A DNA stretch of 39,319 bases, from positions 1 to 39,319 of the forward strand of contig JAOAHM010000050.1 in assembly GCA_026415235.1 (NCBI GenBank), written 5' to 3'. The stretch's first letter is position 1; the number at the start of each line of letters is the position of its first letter. Below the pieces are notes generated by a model that was not told the DNA's origin, did no database searches, and was given only the letters and a program-made list of their open reading frames with translations. Shown piece by piece: positions 1 through 8,781 of this stretch. Origin of the DNA: Ignavibacteria bacterium. GTDB lineage: Bacteria > Bacteroidota > Ignavibacteria > Ch128b. Position numbers and translations under genes: made by a program.

Positions 1-987
1 AATGCCTATTGGTATGATGGTTCAGGTTATGTTATTGAAAATAATTTAATGAGAGGAAAAGGATATTGGTTAAAATTTAATCAGTCACAGAATATTACAA
101 TACCTGTAGTTACTTCTAATTCAATTTCTATTAATGTAAATCAAGGTTGGAATTTAATTGGGTCACTTCATAATGAAGTTGCCGTTTCGAATGTTGTATC
201 AAATCCACCAAATATAATCGTCACTCCATTTTACGGTTACGATAAAAGATATTATCAAGCATCTTCTTTGAAGGTTGGAAAGGGTTATTGGGTTAAAACA
301 AATCAAGCTGGAACTCTAATTTTATCGTTATTAATAAAATCTAATTTTTCAAACCAGTTTGAAATTTCAACCAAAGAATTGCCTTATATAATATTCATTG
401 CGGAAGATGGATTTGAACAAAAACTCTACTTTACAAGCGCACCACTCAACTACGATTTTGAATTACCACCAATTCCGCCTCAAGGTTCTTTTGATGTTAG
501 ATTTGCTAATAATAGTTTTGTCACTGATCTAAATGATCAAGCGAAAGAAGTTCTAATCCAATCGAATACAAGAAATGTCAAAGTGTTCGCAAATGGACTT
601 GACTTTAAAATTTCAAGTCTATCGGGCAATTATGAAAATGATGTAATAGTTGAAAGTGGAAATGAAAAAGTTTTGAATATTAACTTATCACACAAATTAA
701 TTGTGCAACCAATATTGAATAAGCTTGAATTTAAGTTGATGCAAAATTTCCCAAATCCATTTAATTCGCAAACTCGTATTAATTTCTCTTTACCAAAAGA
801 TGAATTTGTTCAACTAAAGTTGTTTAACATTTTAGGTGAAGAAGTAAAAATTTTATTGAACGATAAAAAAACAAAAGGTTATCATTCAGTTGATTTGAAT
901 ATTAGTGACTTACCTTCTGGTACATACATATACCAACTCAAAGCTGGTAACTTTATTGAGAACAAGAAACTAATCTTTATTAAATAG
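1..987 (+). CDS. T9SS-sorted secreted protein, C-terminal part (5' end outside window)
   Basis: The reading frame is open from the first base of the window, so only the last 328 codons are seen. The first in-frame ATG, at 49, is internal and not the start. Two 'GKGYW' motifs, each ending a module of about 70 residues, lie in the first third, and the second module opens with 'GWNLIGS'. A middle domain contains 'ELPPIPP...FDVRF', resembling a domain duplicated in the protein at 26293-29034. The last ~80 residues are a type A T9SS sorting domain ('MQNFPNPFNSQTRINF', then 'LPSGTYIYQLKAG' and a final basic stretch), so the product should be exported and released or anchored at the outer membrane. 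The enzymatic part, if any, is outside the window. A hairpin follows at 1010-1040. Confidence 0.85.
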   Translation, partial: NAYWYDGSGYVIENNLMRGKGYWLKFNQSQNITIPVVTSNSISINVNQGWNLIGSLHNEVAVSNVVSNPPNIIVTPFYGYDKRYYQASSLKVGKGYWVKTNQAGTLILSLLIKSNFSNQFEISTKELPYIIFIAEDGFEQKLYFTSAPLNYDFELPPIPPQGSFDVRFANNSFVTDLNDQAKEVLIQSNTRNVKVFANGLDFKISSLSGNYENDVIVESGNEKVLNINLSHKLIVQPILNKLEFKLMQNFPNPFNSQTRINFSLPKDEFVQLKLFNILGEEVKILLNDKKTKGYHSVDLNISDLPSGTYIYQLKAGNFIENKKLIFIK

Positions 988-1009
988 TTCACTCCTTTCA
1001 CACTCAAAC

Positions 1010-1040
1010 AGAGCAGAGATGAAAATTTCATCTTTGCTCT
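1010..1040 (+). terminator. Long perfect-type hairpin after the T9SS gene
   Basis: A 15-bp inverted repeat (arms 1010-1024 and 1026-1040) with one G.U-type pair and almost no spacer lies 22 bases after the stop codon. It is followed by a T-rich but interrupted stretch. This fits a terminator or 3' stabilising hairpin for the T9SS gene. The weak T-run keeps confidence moderate. Confidence 0.6.
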
Positions 1041-1074
1041 ATCATATCTATTTTAATTTTCATTATCTTTAAGT

Positions 1075-2898
1075 ATGAGACAAATCATTAACAAATACAT
1101 ATTTGGAATTATTGCATTTTTCGTTTTTATCATTTACTACTTAACCATTGCACCAACCGTCGTTACTCTTGACAACGGAGAACTTGCAGCGACTTCTTAT
1201 CACTTAGGTATTCCCCATCCACCTGGTTATCCACTCTTCACTTTGTTAGGTTATTTATTTTCTCATTTACCGTTGGGAATGAGAGTTATTGAGAAACTTA
1301 ATTTGTTATCAAGTATTTATGCAGCATTAAGTGTTTATCTATTATTTCTAATTAATGAAAAACTTCTAAAGTACTTAGAAAAAAGCCTCTGTAATTCTTT
1401 AATTTTTAGAACAAAATCACCATCGTTTCGAATTTCTATTAAAATATTTTCAATCGTTGGTGGATTGGTCTTCGCTTTTAGTAAGACTTTTTGGTTTCAA
1501 GCAACTAATTACGAAGTTTATTCCTTTCAAATATTTTTGTTATTGGGTTTCATTCATTTTTTCATTTCAGTAATTGTTGATGAAAATTCAACCGACAAAT
1601 TGAACTTGAAATTTAATTTCATCTTTGCTGCAATTTTTTTTGCTGGAGTTTTATCTAATCATCCCACTGGTGCAATTTTTCTGATACCAATGTTTTTAAT
1701 TTTATTCTCAAAAAACCAAAAGCAAAAAAATTTTTATAGAGCTTTTATATTCTTATTAATCGCTTTAATAGTAACGATGATTTTCTATTCATACATTCCA
1801 ATTCGAGCATCAAAAAGTGCTTTGGCAGGATTTGGTTTGCCACAATCCCTCATCGAAACATACGAACATATTACTGCAAAAGTTTATAGTTCTTTCTTCT
1901 TTTCTTCCTCTTCAAAGTTTTTTGAAAATCTAAATTTCTTTTTCAGCACATTATGGTTTTCATTCGATATCAATGAATTTTACAGAGCTGAATTTGGATT
2001 GAATTTAATCTTCTTACCCATTGGAATGTTATTACTCTTTTTTGTTCATCGAAAATTTTTCTGGTTACTAACATTGACATTAATTGTTTACATCATTCTT
2101 CCTTCATCTTATAATATTTATGATATTGATGCACTATTCATTTACGCTTATTTGGTTTTATCTTTCTTAATTACATCTGGAATTTTCTTCACATACAATC
2201 TAATTCAGAAAAAGATTTACAATTTGATTTTTCTATCAACCCTCATTCTTACAATTTGCTTACAAATTTATTTTAATGGTGTAAGAGTAAATCAGAAAGG
2301 CAATTATGTTTTTGAAAATTATTTCAAAAAGATTGTGGGAAGTGCTGAACCTAACAGTATCGCTTTAAACTATAGTTCTTATTTTCATTCTATGTCCCTT
2401 TATTTTCAATTCGTCGAGAAGTTTCGCCCTGATGTGATTGTAATTCTTTATCCACTTGTTTCGGAGAAATGGTATTCAAATCAAATTCATAAATGGTATG
2501 AGTTGAAGGAAAATATCATAGAAATTAATGAAGGAAATGTTAAGCTTAACACACAAGCTCGACCGTCTTACATCACCAGCGAAATGTTGCAAAAAATTTC
2601 TTCAGGAAGTGTAAAATTCGATGATGATAAAGAACTCGCACCATACGGATTATGTTTTCGTCTAACTTCAAAAGGAAATTATGTGGAACAAACGAACGAC
2701 CTTTATGAAATTGGAGAAATTCGAAAATCGGATTACTTCTCTCAAGATTTAAGAGAAGTTGTCTTTCAAATGATATTAAATAGAATTTATTATGAACTTG
2801 ATTATGGCTACAATCAAAAAGCTAAAGAACTTATTGAATTGATAAAACGAAAATTTCCGAATAAGGAATTACCTGCTTATCTGATACAACTCGAATAA
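1075..2898 (+). CDS. DUF2723 (TMEM260-like) polytopic membrane protein, probable glycosyltransferase family
   Basis: This 607-residue integral membrane protein has roughly ten hydrophobic segments over residues 8-395, then a soluble C-terminal part of about 200 residues. The N-terminal loop after the first helix holds the family hallmark: 'LDNGELAATSYHLG' (acidic D33 and E36) followed by 'IPHPPGYPLF' at 47-56. DUF2723 proteins are related to protein O-mannosyltransferase-type GT-C enzymes, where an acidic pair in the first external loop is catalytic, so transfer of a sugar from a lipid carrier to exported protein or glycan is plausible but not shown here. No clear Shine-Dalgarno precedes the ATG. 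The stop codon abuts that of the convergent gene with no gap. The neighbouring secreted proteins could be substrates, but that is a guess. Confidence 0.8.
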   Translation: MRQIINKYIFGIIAFFVFIIYYLTIAPTVVTLDNGELAATSYHLGIPHPPGYPLFTLLGYLFSHLPLGMRVIEKLNLLSSIYAALSVYLLFLINEKLLKYLEKSLCNSLIFRTKSPSFRISIKIFSIVGGLVFAFSKTFWFQATNYEVYSFQIFLLLGFIHFFISVIVDENSTDKLNLKFNFIFAAIFFAGVLSNHPTGAIFLIPMFLILFSKNQKQKNFYRAFIFLLIALIVTMIFYSYIPIRASKSALAGFGLPQSLIETYEHITAKVYSSFFFSSSSKFFENLNFFFSTLWFSFDINEFYRAEFGLNLIFLPIGMLLLFFVHRKFFWLLTLTLIVYIILPSSYNIYDIDALFIYAYLVLSFLITSGIFFTYNLIQKKIYNLIFLSTLILTICLQIYFNGVRVNQKGNYVFENYFKKIVGSAEPNSIALNYSSYFHSMSLYFQFVEKFRPDVIVILYPLVSEKWYSNQIHKWYELKENIIEINEGNVKLNTQARPSYITSEMLQKISSGSVKFDDDKELAPYGLCFRLTSKGNYVEQTNDLYEIGEIRKSDYFSQDLREVVFQMILNRIYYELDYGYNQKAKELIELIKRKFPNKELPAYLIQLE

Positions 2899-3432
2899 TT
2901 ACTCATCTTTGGTGTTTATTATCTTTAAGATATCTCGCTCAAGCGTTTCAGTTGGTACTTCGATTATTCTTCCAAGTTCAGAATCGTTTTTATAAAAAAT
3001 AAATGTAGGAACTCGTTCAATAATAAATTGATTTATATCGTAACCTTCTGCTTGTTTCTTTCTATCTACACAATAGACAGTTAAATTCTTTTGGTCGTAT
3101 TTCAACAAATCCAAAATTTTGTAAAAATGAGGTACTTCTCTTCTACTATCACTACACCATGTTCCCAAGACAATAACTATTTTTATCGAATCTAAATTGA
3201 TTAACTTCATAATAGAATCTTCTGGCTCGTATAGATTGTATTCAGCAAAAAACCACCATGAGAAAGAAGTATCTTTAGTGAAATTTTCTCTTGTACAATA
3301 ACCTATTAACATCGGTTTATTTGATTTTTCATCAATTACAATTTTCCAAGGAGATTTACTTTCTTGACTGTAAATGGAGTTATGAAAAAAGATTAACAAA
3401 ATAATTCCGAAGAAATAAATTTTACTTTTCAT
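2899..3432 (-). CDS. Exported thioredoxin-fold protein with a single active-site cysteine
   Basis: 177 residues. An N-terminal hydrophobic signal (about 1-23) suggests export to the periplasm. The thioredoxin-like core has beta-strand 'IVIVLG' then 'TWCSDSRREVPHF' at 91-103, and the cis-proline loop 'RVPTFIFY' at 140-147. The usual CxxC pair is replaced by CSDS, so only Cys93 is at the active-site position. Cys46 and Cys121 lie elsewhere and could act as resolving residues. This WC(S/G)DS-type variant occurs in exported Bacteroidota proteins, but its substrate is unknown. The gene is last of the apparent operon from 8673 and overlaps the end of nadK by 11 bases, so it is probably translated in coupling with it. 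Confidence 0.75.
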   Translation of the reverse strand: MKSKIYFFGIILLIFFHNSIYSQESKSPWKIVIDEKSNKPMLIGYCTRENFTKDTSFSWWFFAEYNLYEPEDSIMKLINLDSIKIVIVLGTWCSDSRREVPHFYKILDLLKYDQKNLTVYCVDRKKQAEGYDINQFIIERVPTFIFYKNDSELGRIIEVPTETLERDILKIINTKDE

Positions 3433-4342
3433 TTTTCTTCTCCTCGAGTTTTGATTGTTCTCTTATGTCCAATCCCCACATTAATTTTTCTCTTAAAGTT
3501 TGAAAGTAATCTTTATTTTTTCTTTTGAAGAGTTTAAGATGCTTAACTGATTTCTTAATAATTAATTTTACAGGTGGTTTAATCTTGTAAATTTGTTGCC
3601 CATCTTTATTTATTGTAATGGTTTCATATCCAGAACGTGCTTCAATTTGAATTTCGCTATTACCTGGAAGAACTATTGGTCTTACTGTCAAAGTATGTGG
3701 GCAAATGGGGCTGAGAATGATTGAGTCCATATCTGGTAATAATATTGGTCCTCCAGAGGATAAAGAATATCCTGTCGAACCTGTTGGTGTTGATATAATC
3801 AAACCATCTGAACGGTAAGTAATTAAATATTTTCCATTTACATAAGTATCAATTTCAATAATTCTTGACCAACTTCCTTTTTCAATCACAATGTCGTTGA
3901 CCGCAATTAATTTCTCAGTTTTTTGATTTAAAGTTTTTCCTTCAAGAAGGATACGATTTTCAATTTCATAATCATTGTGTTCAATTTCCTCAAGAACATC
4001 ATTTAAATCATTAAAATTAATATCCGCAAGAAAACCCAGTTTACCGAAATTCACACCTAAAAGAATTGCATCAGCATGGATTGCATATTGAGAAGAGTAA
4101 AGCATCGTACCATCACCACCAAATGAAACAAGGATATCAATCTTCCCTTTAAATTTTTTTTCATCGATCGCTTTTACATGTTTAGTAAGATTATTTTTTT
4201 TCAATAAATCTTTAACAAACTCAAAAGTCTTTTTACTCAAATATATTTCTCTTCTTTTACTTTTCGCATTTGCAGAAAGAAATTCAATTAGATAATCTGA
4301 GATATCATATTTTGCTGTGTTTGCAATAATTCCAATTCTCAA
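3422..4342 (-). CDS. nadK: NAD kinase
   Basis: A 306-residue ATP-NAD kinase, making NADP from NAD in the cytoplasm. Family motifs are in order: start 'MRIGIIANT', the nucleotide-binding GGDGTML at 75-81, 'NFGKLGFLA' at 98-106, 'NDIVIEKG' at 149-156, and 'SDGLIISTPTGSTGYSLSSGGPIL' split across 178-201. Length is usual for the family. The start is TTG at 4342: it matches the usual 'MKIGII' beginning, has AGAGG upstream, and overlaps the TGA of the DUF1844 gene (TTGA arrangement). No ATG is nearby. It sits in the msbA-like operon, a common housekeeping linkage with no evident functional meaning. Confidence 0.96.
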   Translation of the reverse strand: MRIGIIANTAKYDISDYLIEFLSANAKSKRREIYLSKKTFEFVKDLLKKNNLTKHVKAIDEKKFKGKIDILVSFGGDGTMLYSSQYAIHADAILLGVNFGKLGFLADINFNDLNDVLEEIEHNDYEIENRILLEGKTLNQKTEKLIAVNDIVIEKGSWSRIIEIDTYVNGKYLITYRSDGLIISTPTGSTGYSLSSGGPILLPDMDSIILSPICPHTLTVRPIVLPGNSEIQIEARSGYETITINKDGQQIYKIKPPVKLIIKKSVKHLKLFKRKNKDYFQTLREKLMWGLDIREQSKLEEKKNEK

Positions 4343-4650
4343 CTTTTTGCCTCTTCCTTCTTCTCGGTTTTTGCTTTTTGTTCTTTTTCAAGTTCGTCAA
4401 CATAATTTAACTTTAAGTCTTTACTGACTTGTAAAATTAATCTTTCTTCTTCCTCAGATAGATTTCCCTTTGTTTTTGCTTTAATCATATCAATCATATC
4501 AATTGAGAGTTTAGCGGCTTCGAGGTCTTTTTCAATTTTCTGAGTAATAGGATTGGGAAGTTTACCGAGACCAATCATTGCAGAAGTTTGAAATTGAAGG
4601 ATTAATTGAATGAATAATGCTTCATGAAGTTTCTTTTCCTGCTCAGTCAT
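4339..4650 (-). CDS. DUF1844 small cytoplasmic protein
   Basis: This 103-residue acidic/lysine-rich protein has no signal or membrane segment. The first two thirds match DUF1844 in character: an N-terminal helix 'LHEALFIQLILQFQTSAMIGLGKLPNP' (about 8-34) and a following 'KDLEAAKLSIDMIDMI' helix. The C-terminal third is low-complexity E/K. DUF1844 proteins are widespread and of unknown function. AAGGAGG at 4657-4663 gives an unusually good ribosome binding site for this genome. Its stop overlaps the nadK start by a few bases, and it lies 40 bases downstream of the ligase-like gene in the same orientation. Confidence 0.8.
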   Translation of the reverse strand: MTEQEKKLHEALFIQLILQFQTSAMIGLGKLPNPITQKIEKDLEAAKLSIDMIDMIKAKTKGNLSEEEERLILQVSKDLKLNYVDELEKEQKAKTEKKEEAKS

Positions 4651-4690
4651 GTTAATCCTCCTTTATTTTTTATTAAAGATTGAATAAAGA

Positions 4691-6769
4691 TTAATCTTTC
4701 ATCAATCTTTGAATAGTTAAACTCATACCAACCGTGAACCACAACATTGTTACAATCTCATGATCACCAAAATTATATTCAAAAAAACCACTCACACAAA
4801 TTCCAATGAAAGCAGAAAATAATCCCTTTGCTAAAACATTATAAAAATTTTTATTCTGAGATAATTTAATTGTCTCAATGTGAATGAAGAAAATCTTTAT
4901 CAAGAGAAGGATAAAAATTATGAAACCAAAAATTCCTAATGTCGCAAGAATATGAGTATAGTTATTGTGAAGATGACCATAAGTGTATTTATCAAAAGGT
5001 TCACGATATTTCTTGTAAGTTTCGTTGAAGTCAATATTACCAACACCAAAGAATGGATGTTCTTTAAATATTCTAAATGCAACTTTTATTTGATTTAATC
5101 TTTCAACATTCGATGGATGATAAGGGTCATAAATTGAACTCAATCGACTTCTGTAAAAATATGTTGCAATCCATTTATCATCCCATCTAATCAATCCTGA
5201 AATTTTTTCTTTGAACTCATTCAATTCAAATACATTTCCGTGAATATTTATGAGATAAATTTTTCCACCAAAATCAGAGAAGATTATATCATCATTAACA
5301 AATCGAACAAAGTTTGGAATTACTTTTGTTTTAACTCCACGAACCAATCTCGGTGAAGATGGTTTCGAAACATCATAAATTTTCAAACCTTTTATTCCAT
5401 CACCTATTGCAAGTAAATTTCCGTCTAAATTAATTGATGCAGGTTTATCTTCTGTATAAATTTCTCTGATTAATTTGATTTCTTTTGGATTTTGAAAGTC
5501 AAGAACTAAAAATTTTTTATCATCCACTAAAGCATAAATAATATTTTCTTTTCCAATTAGATATGTAAAAACAACTTTCTGTTTTTCACTTGAAAGTGAG
5601 AAGGACTGCAAAAATTTCGGATTACTTGCATCGCTAATATCAACTATTGAAATACCATTCTCACCTTCAGTAAGCAATAAATAATTTTCATGAACATACA
5701 TTGAACCAACAACATTTTGCGGAATAATTGAAGTAACAAAATGTAATGAATCATCAATCTGTTTAAGAATTAAAACTCTTGAGTCAAGCAACGAAACAAA
5801 AAGTAATGAGTCATTACTAACGATTGCTTTTGCTGGAGAAGGTGTAGAAAATTGTGAAATAAAAGTTAGAGTTGAGTCATTTAATTTCCACTTAGTAACT
5901 CCACTTTCATATTCAGCTACATAGAAATAATTTTTCAAAGTAGTAATTCCGTGAGCTCTACCTTTTGTGGTAAAGGTTTTTTCATCATAAACTTTTTGTG
6001 ACTTGTAATCAATCTTAAATACAGAAATTTCACTCAAAGTTTGAGTAAGAGAGAAGAACACTCCAATCAATACTGCAACAATACCAATGAAAATCCATCT
6101 TTTATGCAATAGAAAAAGAAAAACTACACCAGCAATTGTTCCTAACCAAGCAGCCCTTGTATAACTTGAAACTAACGAACCAGTGGAAATTATTATCGCT
6201 AAAATTAAAAGTATCTTATATCTCAATTTATTTTCTTTGAGAAAGAGAAATCCAACAAGAATAATCGTTACAACACTCATCAATCCACCAGCAGTCATGA
6301 CATATTGAAAAATTGAAGGACCTTTTGCCTCTTTCGAATACAATTGATATATATAATACTGATATGCAAAGTAGAGATAAACCAACATGCCTAAGACTGC
6401 AAAGACAAGGAAAGCGTAAAGAATTCTCTTGTATCTTTTTTCATTTCTTAAGTAATAAACTGGCATGTAGACAACTGGAAGAAGTATGGCTCTTTTAAAT
6501 GTATTGTGAAATGCTTGAGCTGGATAATCAGATAAAATTGCTGAGATTATTTCAGCGGCGATGAGCAAAATAAATAATACTTCTAATCCAGTTTTTCTTT
6601 TTTCAATTTTCTTTTGAACTAAAAAACGAACTAAGAGAATCAACAAAGCACCAAAGTATCCAATCTGATTTACAAAAATTGAAGTAGTTAAACTTGCTGC
6701 GAAGATGAAAAGAAAAACAAAACCTGTTCTATCCAGAATTTCAATTAACTTTTCTTGATTCGATTTCAT
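4691..6769 (-). CDS. O-antigen ligase-like (Wzy_C) membrane protein with inserted beta-propeller
   Basis: 692 residues, where the family is usually about 400. Residues 12-240 contain eight or so membrane helices and the 'SSYTRAAWLG' loop typical of O-antigen ligase/polymerase proteins. Residues about 551-690 resume the family: 'QIKVAFRIFKEHPFFGVGNIDF' (560-582), then 'GHLHNNYTHILATLGIFG' (598-615) with the conserved His/Asn, and final helices. Between them, about 245-545, is a soluble block of repeated beta-strand units ('NGISIVDISDASNPKFLQSF', 'KGLKIYDVSKPSSPRLV') that look like LVIVD-type propeller blades. It should lie in the large periplasmic loop next to the catalytic His. It overlaps the transporter stop by ATGA, suggesting joint lipid-linked glycan export and ligation. 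The exact acceptor is unknown. Confidence 0.85.
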   Translation of the reverse strand: MKSNQEKLIEILDRTGFVFLFIFAASLTTSIFVNQIGYFGALLILLVRFLVQKKIEKRKTGLEVLFILLIAAEIISAILSDYPAQAFHNTFKRAILLPVVYMPVYYLRNEKRYKRILYAFLVFAVLGMLVYLYFAYQYYIYQLYSKEAKGPSIFQYVMTAGGLMSVVTIILVGFLFLKENKLRYKILLILAIIISTGSLVSSYTRAAWLGTIAGVVFLFLLHKRWIFIGIVAVLIGVFFSLTQTLSEISVFKIDYKSQKVYDEKTFTTKGRAHGITTLKNYFYVAEYESGVTKWKLNDSTLTFISQFSTPSPAKAIVSNDSLLFVSLLDSRVLILKQIDDSLHFVTSIIPQNVVGSMYVHENYLLLTEGENGISIVDISDASNPKFLQSFSLSSEKQKVVFTYLIGKENIIYALVDDKKFLVLDFQNPKEIKLIREIYTEDKPASINLDGNLLAIGDGIKGLKIYDVSKPSSPRLVRGVKTKVIPNFVRFVNDDIIFSDFGGKIYLINIHGNVFELNEFKEKISGLIRWDDKWIATYFYRSRLSSIYDPYHPSNVERLNQIKVAFRIFKEHPFFGVGNIDFNETYKKYREPFDKYTYGHLHNNYTHILATLGIFGFIIFILLLIKIFFIHIETIKLSQNKNFYNVLAKGLFSAFIGICVSGFFEYNFGDHEIVTMLWFTVGMSLTIQRLMKD

Positions 6770-8673
6770 TCATTAACCTCGCTGAATCGGAATTGAAGAG
6801 TATATAAACGATAATAGAGACCATTGAGATCTTGAATTAATTCACTGTGTGTTCCCATCTGAACAATTTTACCTTCATCAATTACAATTACTTTGTTAGC
6901 GTTTCTAACTGTGCTCAAACGATGGGCAATTACAAATGTTGTTCTATCTTTCATCAAATTTTCAATTGCACCTTGAACAAGAATTTCTGATTCACTATCA
7001 AGTGCAGAAGTTGCTTCATCAAGAATCATAATTGGCGGATTTTTTAGCAAAGCTCTCGCAATTGAAATTCTCTGTCTCTGTCCACCTGAAAGTTTCAATC
7101 CTCTTTCACCTATTACTGTATCGTAACCATTTGGCAAATCGAGTATGAAATCATGAGCATTGGCAGCTTTTGCAGCTTTAACAATATCATCAAAACTTGC
7201 TTCCTCCATTCCGTAGCTGATATTGTTCCTTATTGTATCGTTGAAAAGAATTGGGTCTTGAGTTACAATACCAATGTGATTTCTTAATGATTTAATATCA
7301 TAATCTCTAATATCAATTCCATCAATATAAATTGCTCCTTCGGTTACATCGTAAAATCTTGGTATTAAATCCACAAGAGTTGTTTTACCAGCACCGCTTG
7401 GTCCAACAAGTGCAGCAATTTCACCTTTCTTTACTTCAAATGAAATATCTCTCAAAATGTATTTGTGATTGATATCATAATGGAAAGAAACATTGTCGAA
7501 AACAATTTTATCATTAAAACTTGTGAATATAACAGCATTTGGTTTGTTTTTAATTGTAATTGGTTCATCAATAATTTCAAATACTCTTGATGCTGCAGCA
7601 GTTGATTCTTGAATTCGATTAGCTACATTGCTTAATTCTTTGATTGGAGGCATAATCTGAAAAATTATGAAAAGAAATCCAAGAAATTCACTTGCTTTAA
7701 GTGTGTGTGATTCCAAAACTTGAATTCCACCATACCAAATGATTAATACACCAGCAAGAATGCTGAAAAATTCAGTAACAGGTGGAGCAATGTTTCTTAT
7801 TCTCGTTATTCGAAGAATGATTTTGAAAAAGTGATTAGTCAAAGCAAAGAAATTTTCATTTTCTTTCGCTTCCATATTGAAAGCTTTGACAATCTTGGTA
7901 CCATAAATTTTTTCTTGTAAGAAAGAAGTTAAATCAGCCATTTTACTTTGAAGTGTATAACTTTGCTTGTAAAGTTTTACACCAAGCCAACTAATTATCG
8001 CAAGAGAAAAAGGCATAACAACAAGAGAAAGAATTGTCAACTGCCAGCTAATTGCAAGGGCAAGCAATAAAAACACCAACACAAGCAATGGATCTTTTGT
8101 AAGCGTTACAAAACTTGCTGAAATTCCTGTATTAATCATCGTAATATCATTAGTAATGCGAGAGATTAAATTACCAATCCTTTCATTAGTAAAATACTTG
8201 AGGGAAAGTTTATTCAAGTGCGAATAAGTTTCATTCCTCAAATCACGAATGAAACCTTGTTCTATGTAAGCCATTAGGTAAGATTGAACATATCCAAATA
8301 AACCTTTCAAGAAAAAAGTTATGACAATTAAAGCACAAATTCTAAGAAGCGATTCTCTTTTCGATGGTCGGTCAATAAATGAATAAAGATTTTCTGATAA
8401 TTCTTTTTTCAATCCCGATAAAAATCCACCACTCTTAGCTTGAGTTTCAAGTTTTTGACTAAGCTCAGCTGTAGGTGAAAGATTTTGTTCTTTTCTTAAT
8501 TCAGTTTGAAATAGCGTCTCTAATAATGGAATTGTTAAATAAATAGATAATCCGCTGAAAACAGTAAAAAAAACTGAAGTAATTAAAACTCCAATTAAAT
8601 GTCTCCAATAAGGCTTAAGGTAACTTAAAATCCTGAAATAAACTTTTCTTCGATTGATATTGATAGTATCCAT
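6766..8673 (-). CDS. MsbA-like ABC exporter (lipid A/lipid-linked glycan flippase type)
   Basis: This 635-residue half-transporter has the permease first (six helices, about 25-345) and the ATPase second (about 388-630). Walker A GPSGAGKTT is at 424-432, Q-loop 'TQDPILFND' at 471-479, signature LSGGQRQRIS at 528-537, Walker B 'IMILDEATSALD' at 548-559 and the H-loop 'IAHRLS' near 583. A stretch at 55-105 in the first periplasmic loop is longer than in E. coli MsbA. The ATG at 8673 is the only sensible start. First gene of a minus-strand run ending at 2899. Coupling to an O-antigen-ligase-like gene supports a role in moving lipid-linked saccharide or lipid A across the inner membrane, but drug export cannot be excluded from sequence. 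Confidence 0.88.
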   Translation of the reverse strand: MDTININRRKVYFRILSYLKPYWRHLIGVLITSVFFTVFSGLSIYLTIPLLETLFQTELRKEQNLSPTAELSQKLETQAKSGGFLSGLKKELSENLYSFIDRPSKRESLLRICALIVITFFLKGLFGYVQSYLMAYIEQGFIRDLRNETYSHLNKLSLKYFTNERIGNLISRITNDITMINTGISASFVTLTKDPLLVLVFLLLALAISWQLTILSLVVMPFSLAIISWLGVKLYKQSYTLQSKMADLTSFLQEKIYGTKIVKAFNMEAKENENFFALTNHFFKIILRITRIRNIAPPVTEFFSILAGVLIIWYGGIQVLESHTLKASEFLGFLFIIFQIMPPIKELSNVANRIQESTAAASRVFEIIDEPITIKNKPNAVIFTSFNDKIVFDNVSFHYDINHKYILRDISFEVKKGEIAALVGPSGAGKTTLVDLIPRFYDVTEGAIYIDGIDIRDYDIKSLRNHIGIVTQDPILFNDTIRNNISYGMEEASFDDIVKAAKAANAHDFILDLPNGYDTVIGERGLKLSGGQRQRISIARALLKNPPIMILDEATSALDSESEILVQGAIENLMKDRTTFVIAHRLSTVRNANKVIVIDEGKIVQMGTHSELIQDLNGLYYRLYTLQFRFSEVNE

Positions 8674-8695
8674 AAGTATCTTAAAAATGAATTCA

Positions 8696-8723
8696 TTATC
8701 ATTTAAAAATATGTAAATGATAA
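8696..8723. promoter_or_regulatory. 9-bp inverted repeat between divergent exporter and mgsA genes
   Basis: TTATCATTT at 8696-8704 and its exact complement AAATGATAA at 8715-8723 flank a 10-base AT spacer. It lies 23 bases upstream of the exporter start and 59 upstream of the mgsA ATG. A dyad of this size and place could be an operator for either gene. It could also be chance in AT-rich DNA. Confidence 0.3.
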
Positions 8724-8781
8724 GTTAAAACATAAATCAGATATTTTGTTCAAAATTAACTCAAATGAATACGAGTGTGAA

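Noticed and set aside
8746-8781. TTG start adding 12 residues to methylglyoxal synthase
   Set aside because: The extra residues match nothing in the family, while the ATG at 8782 gives the normal length and N-terminus.
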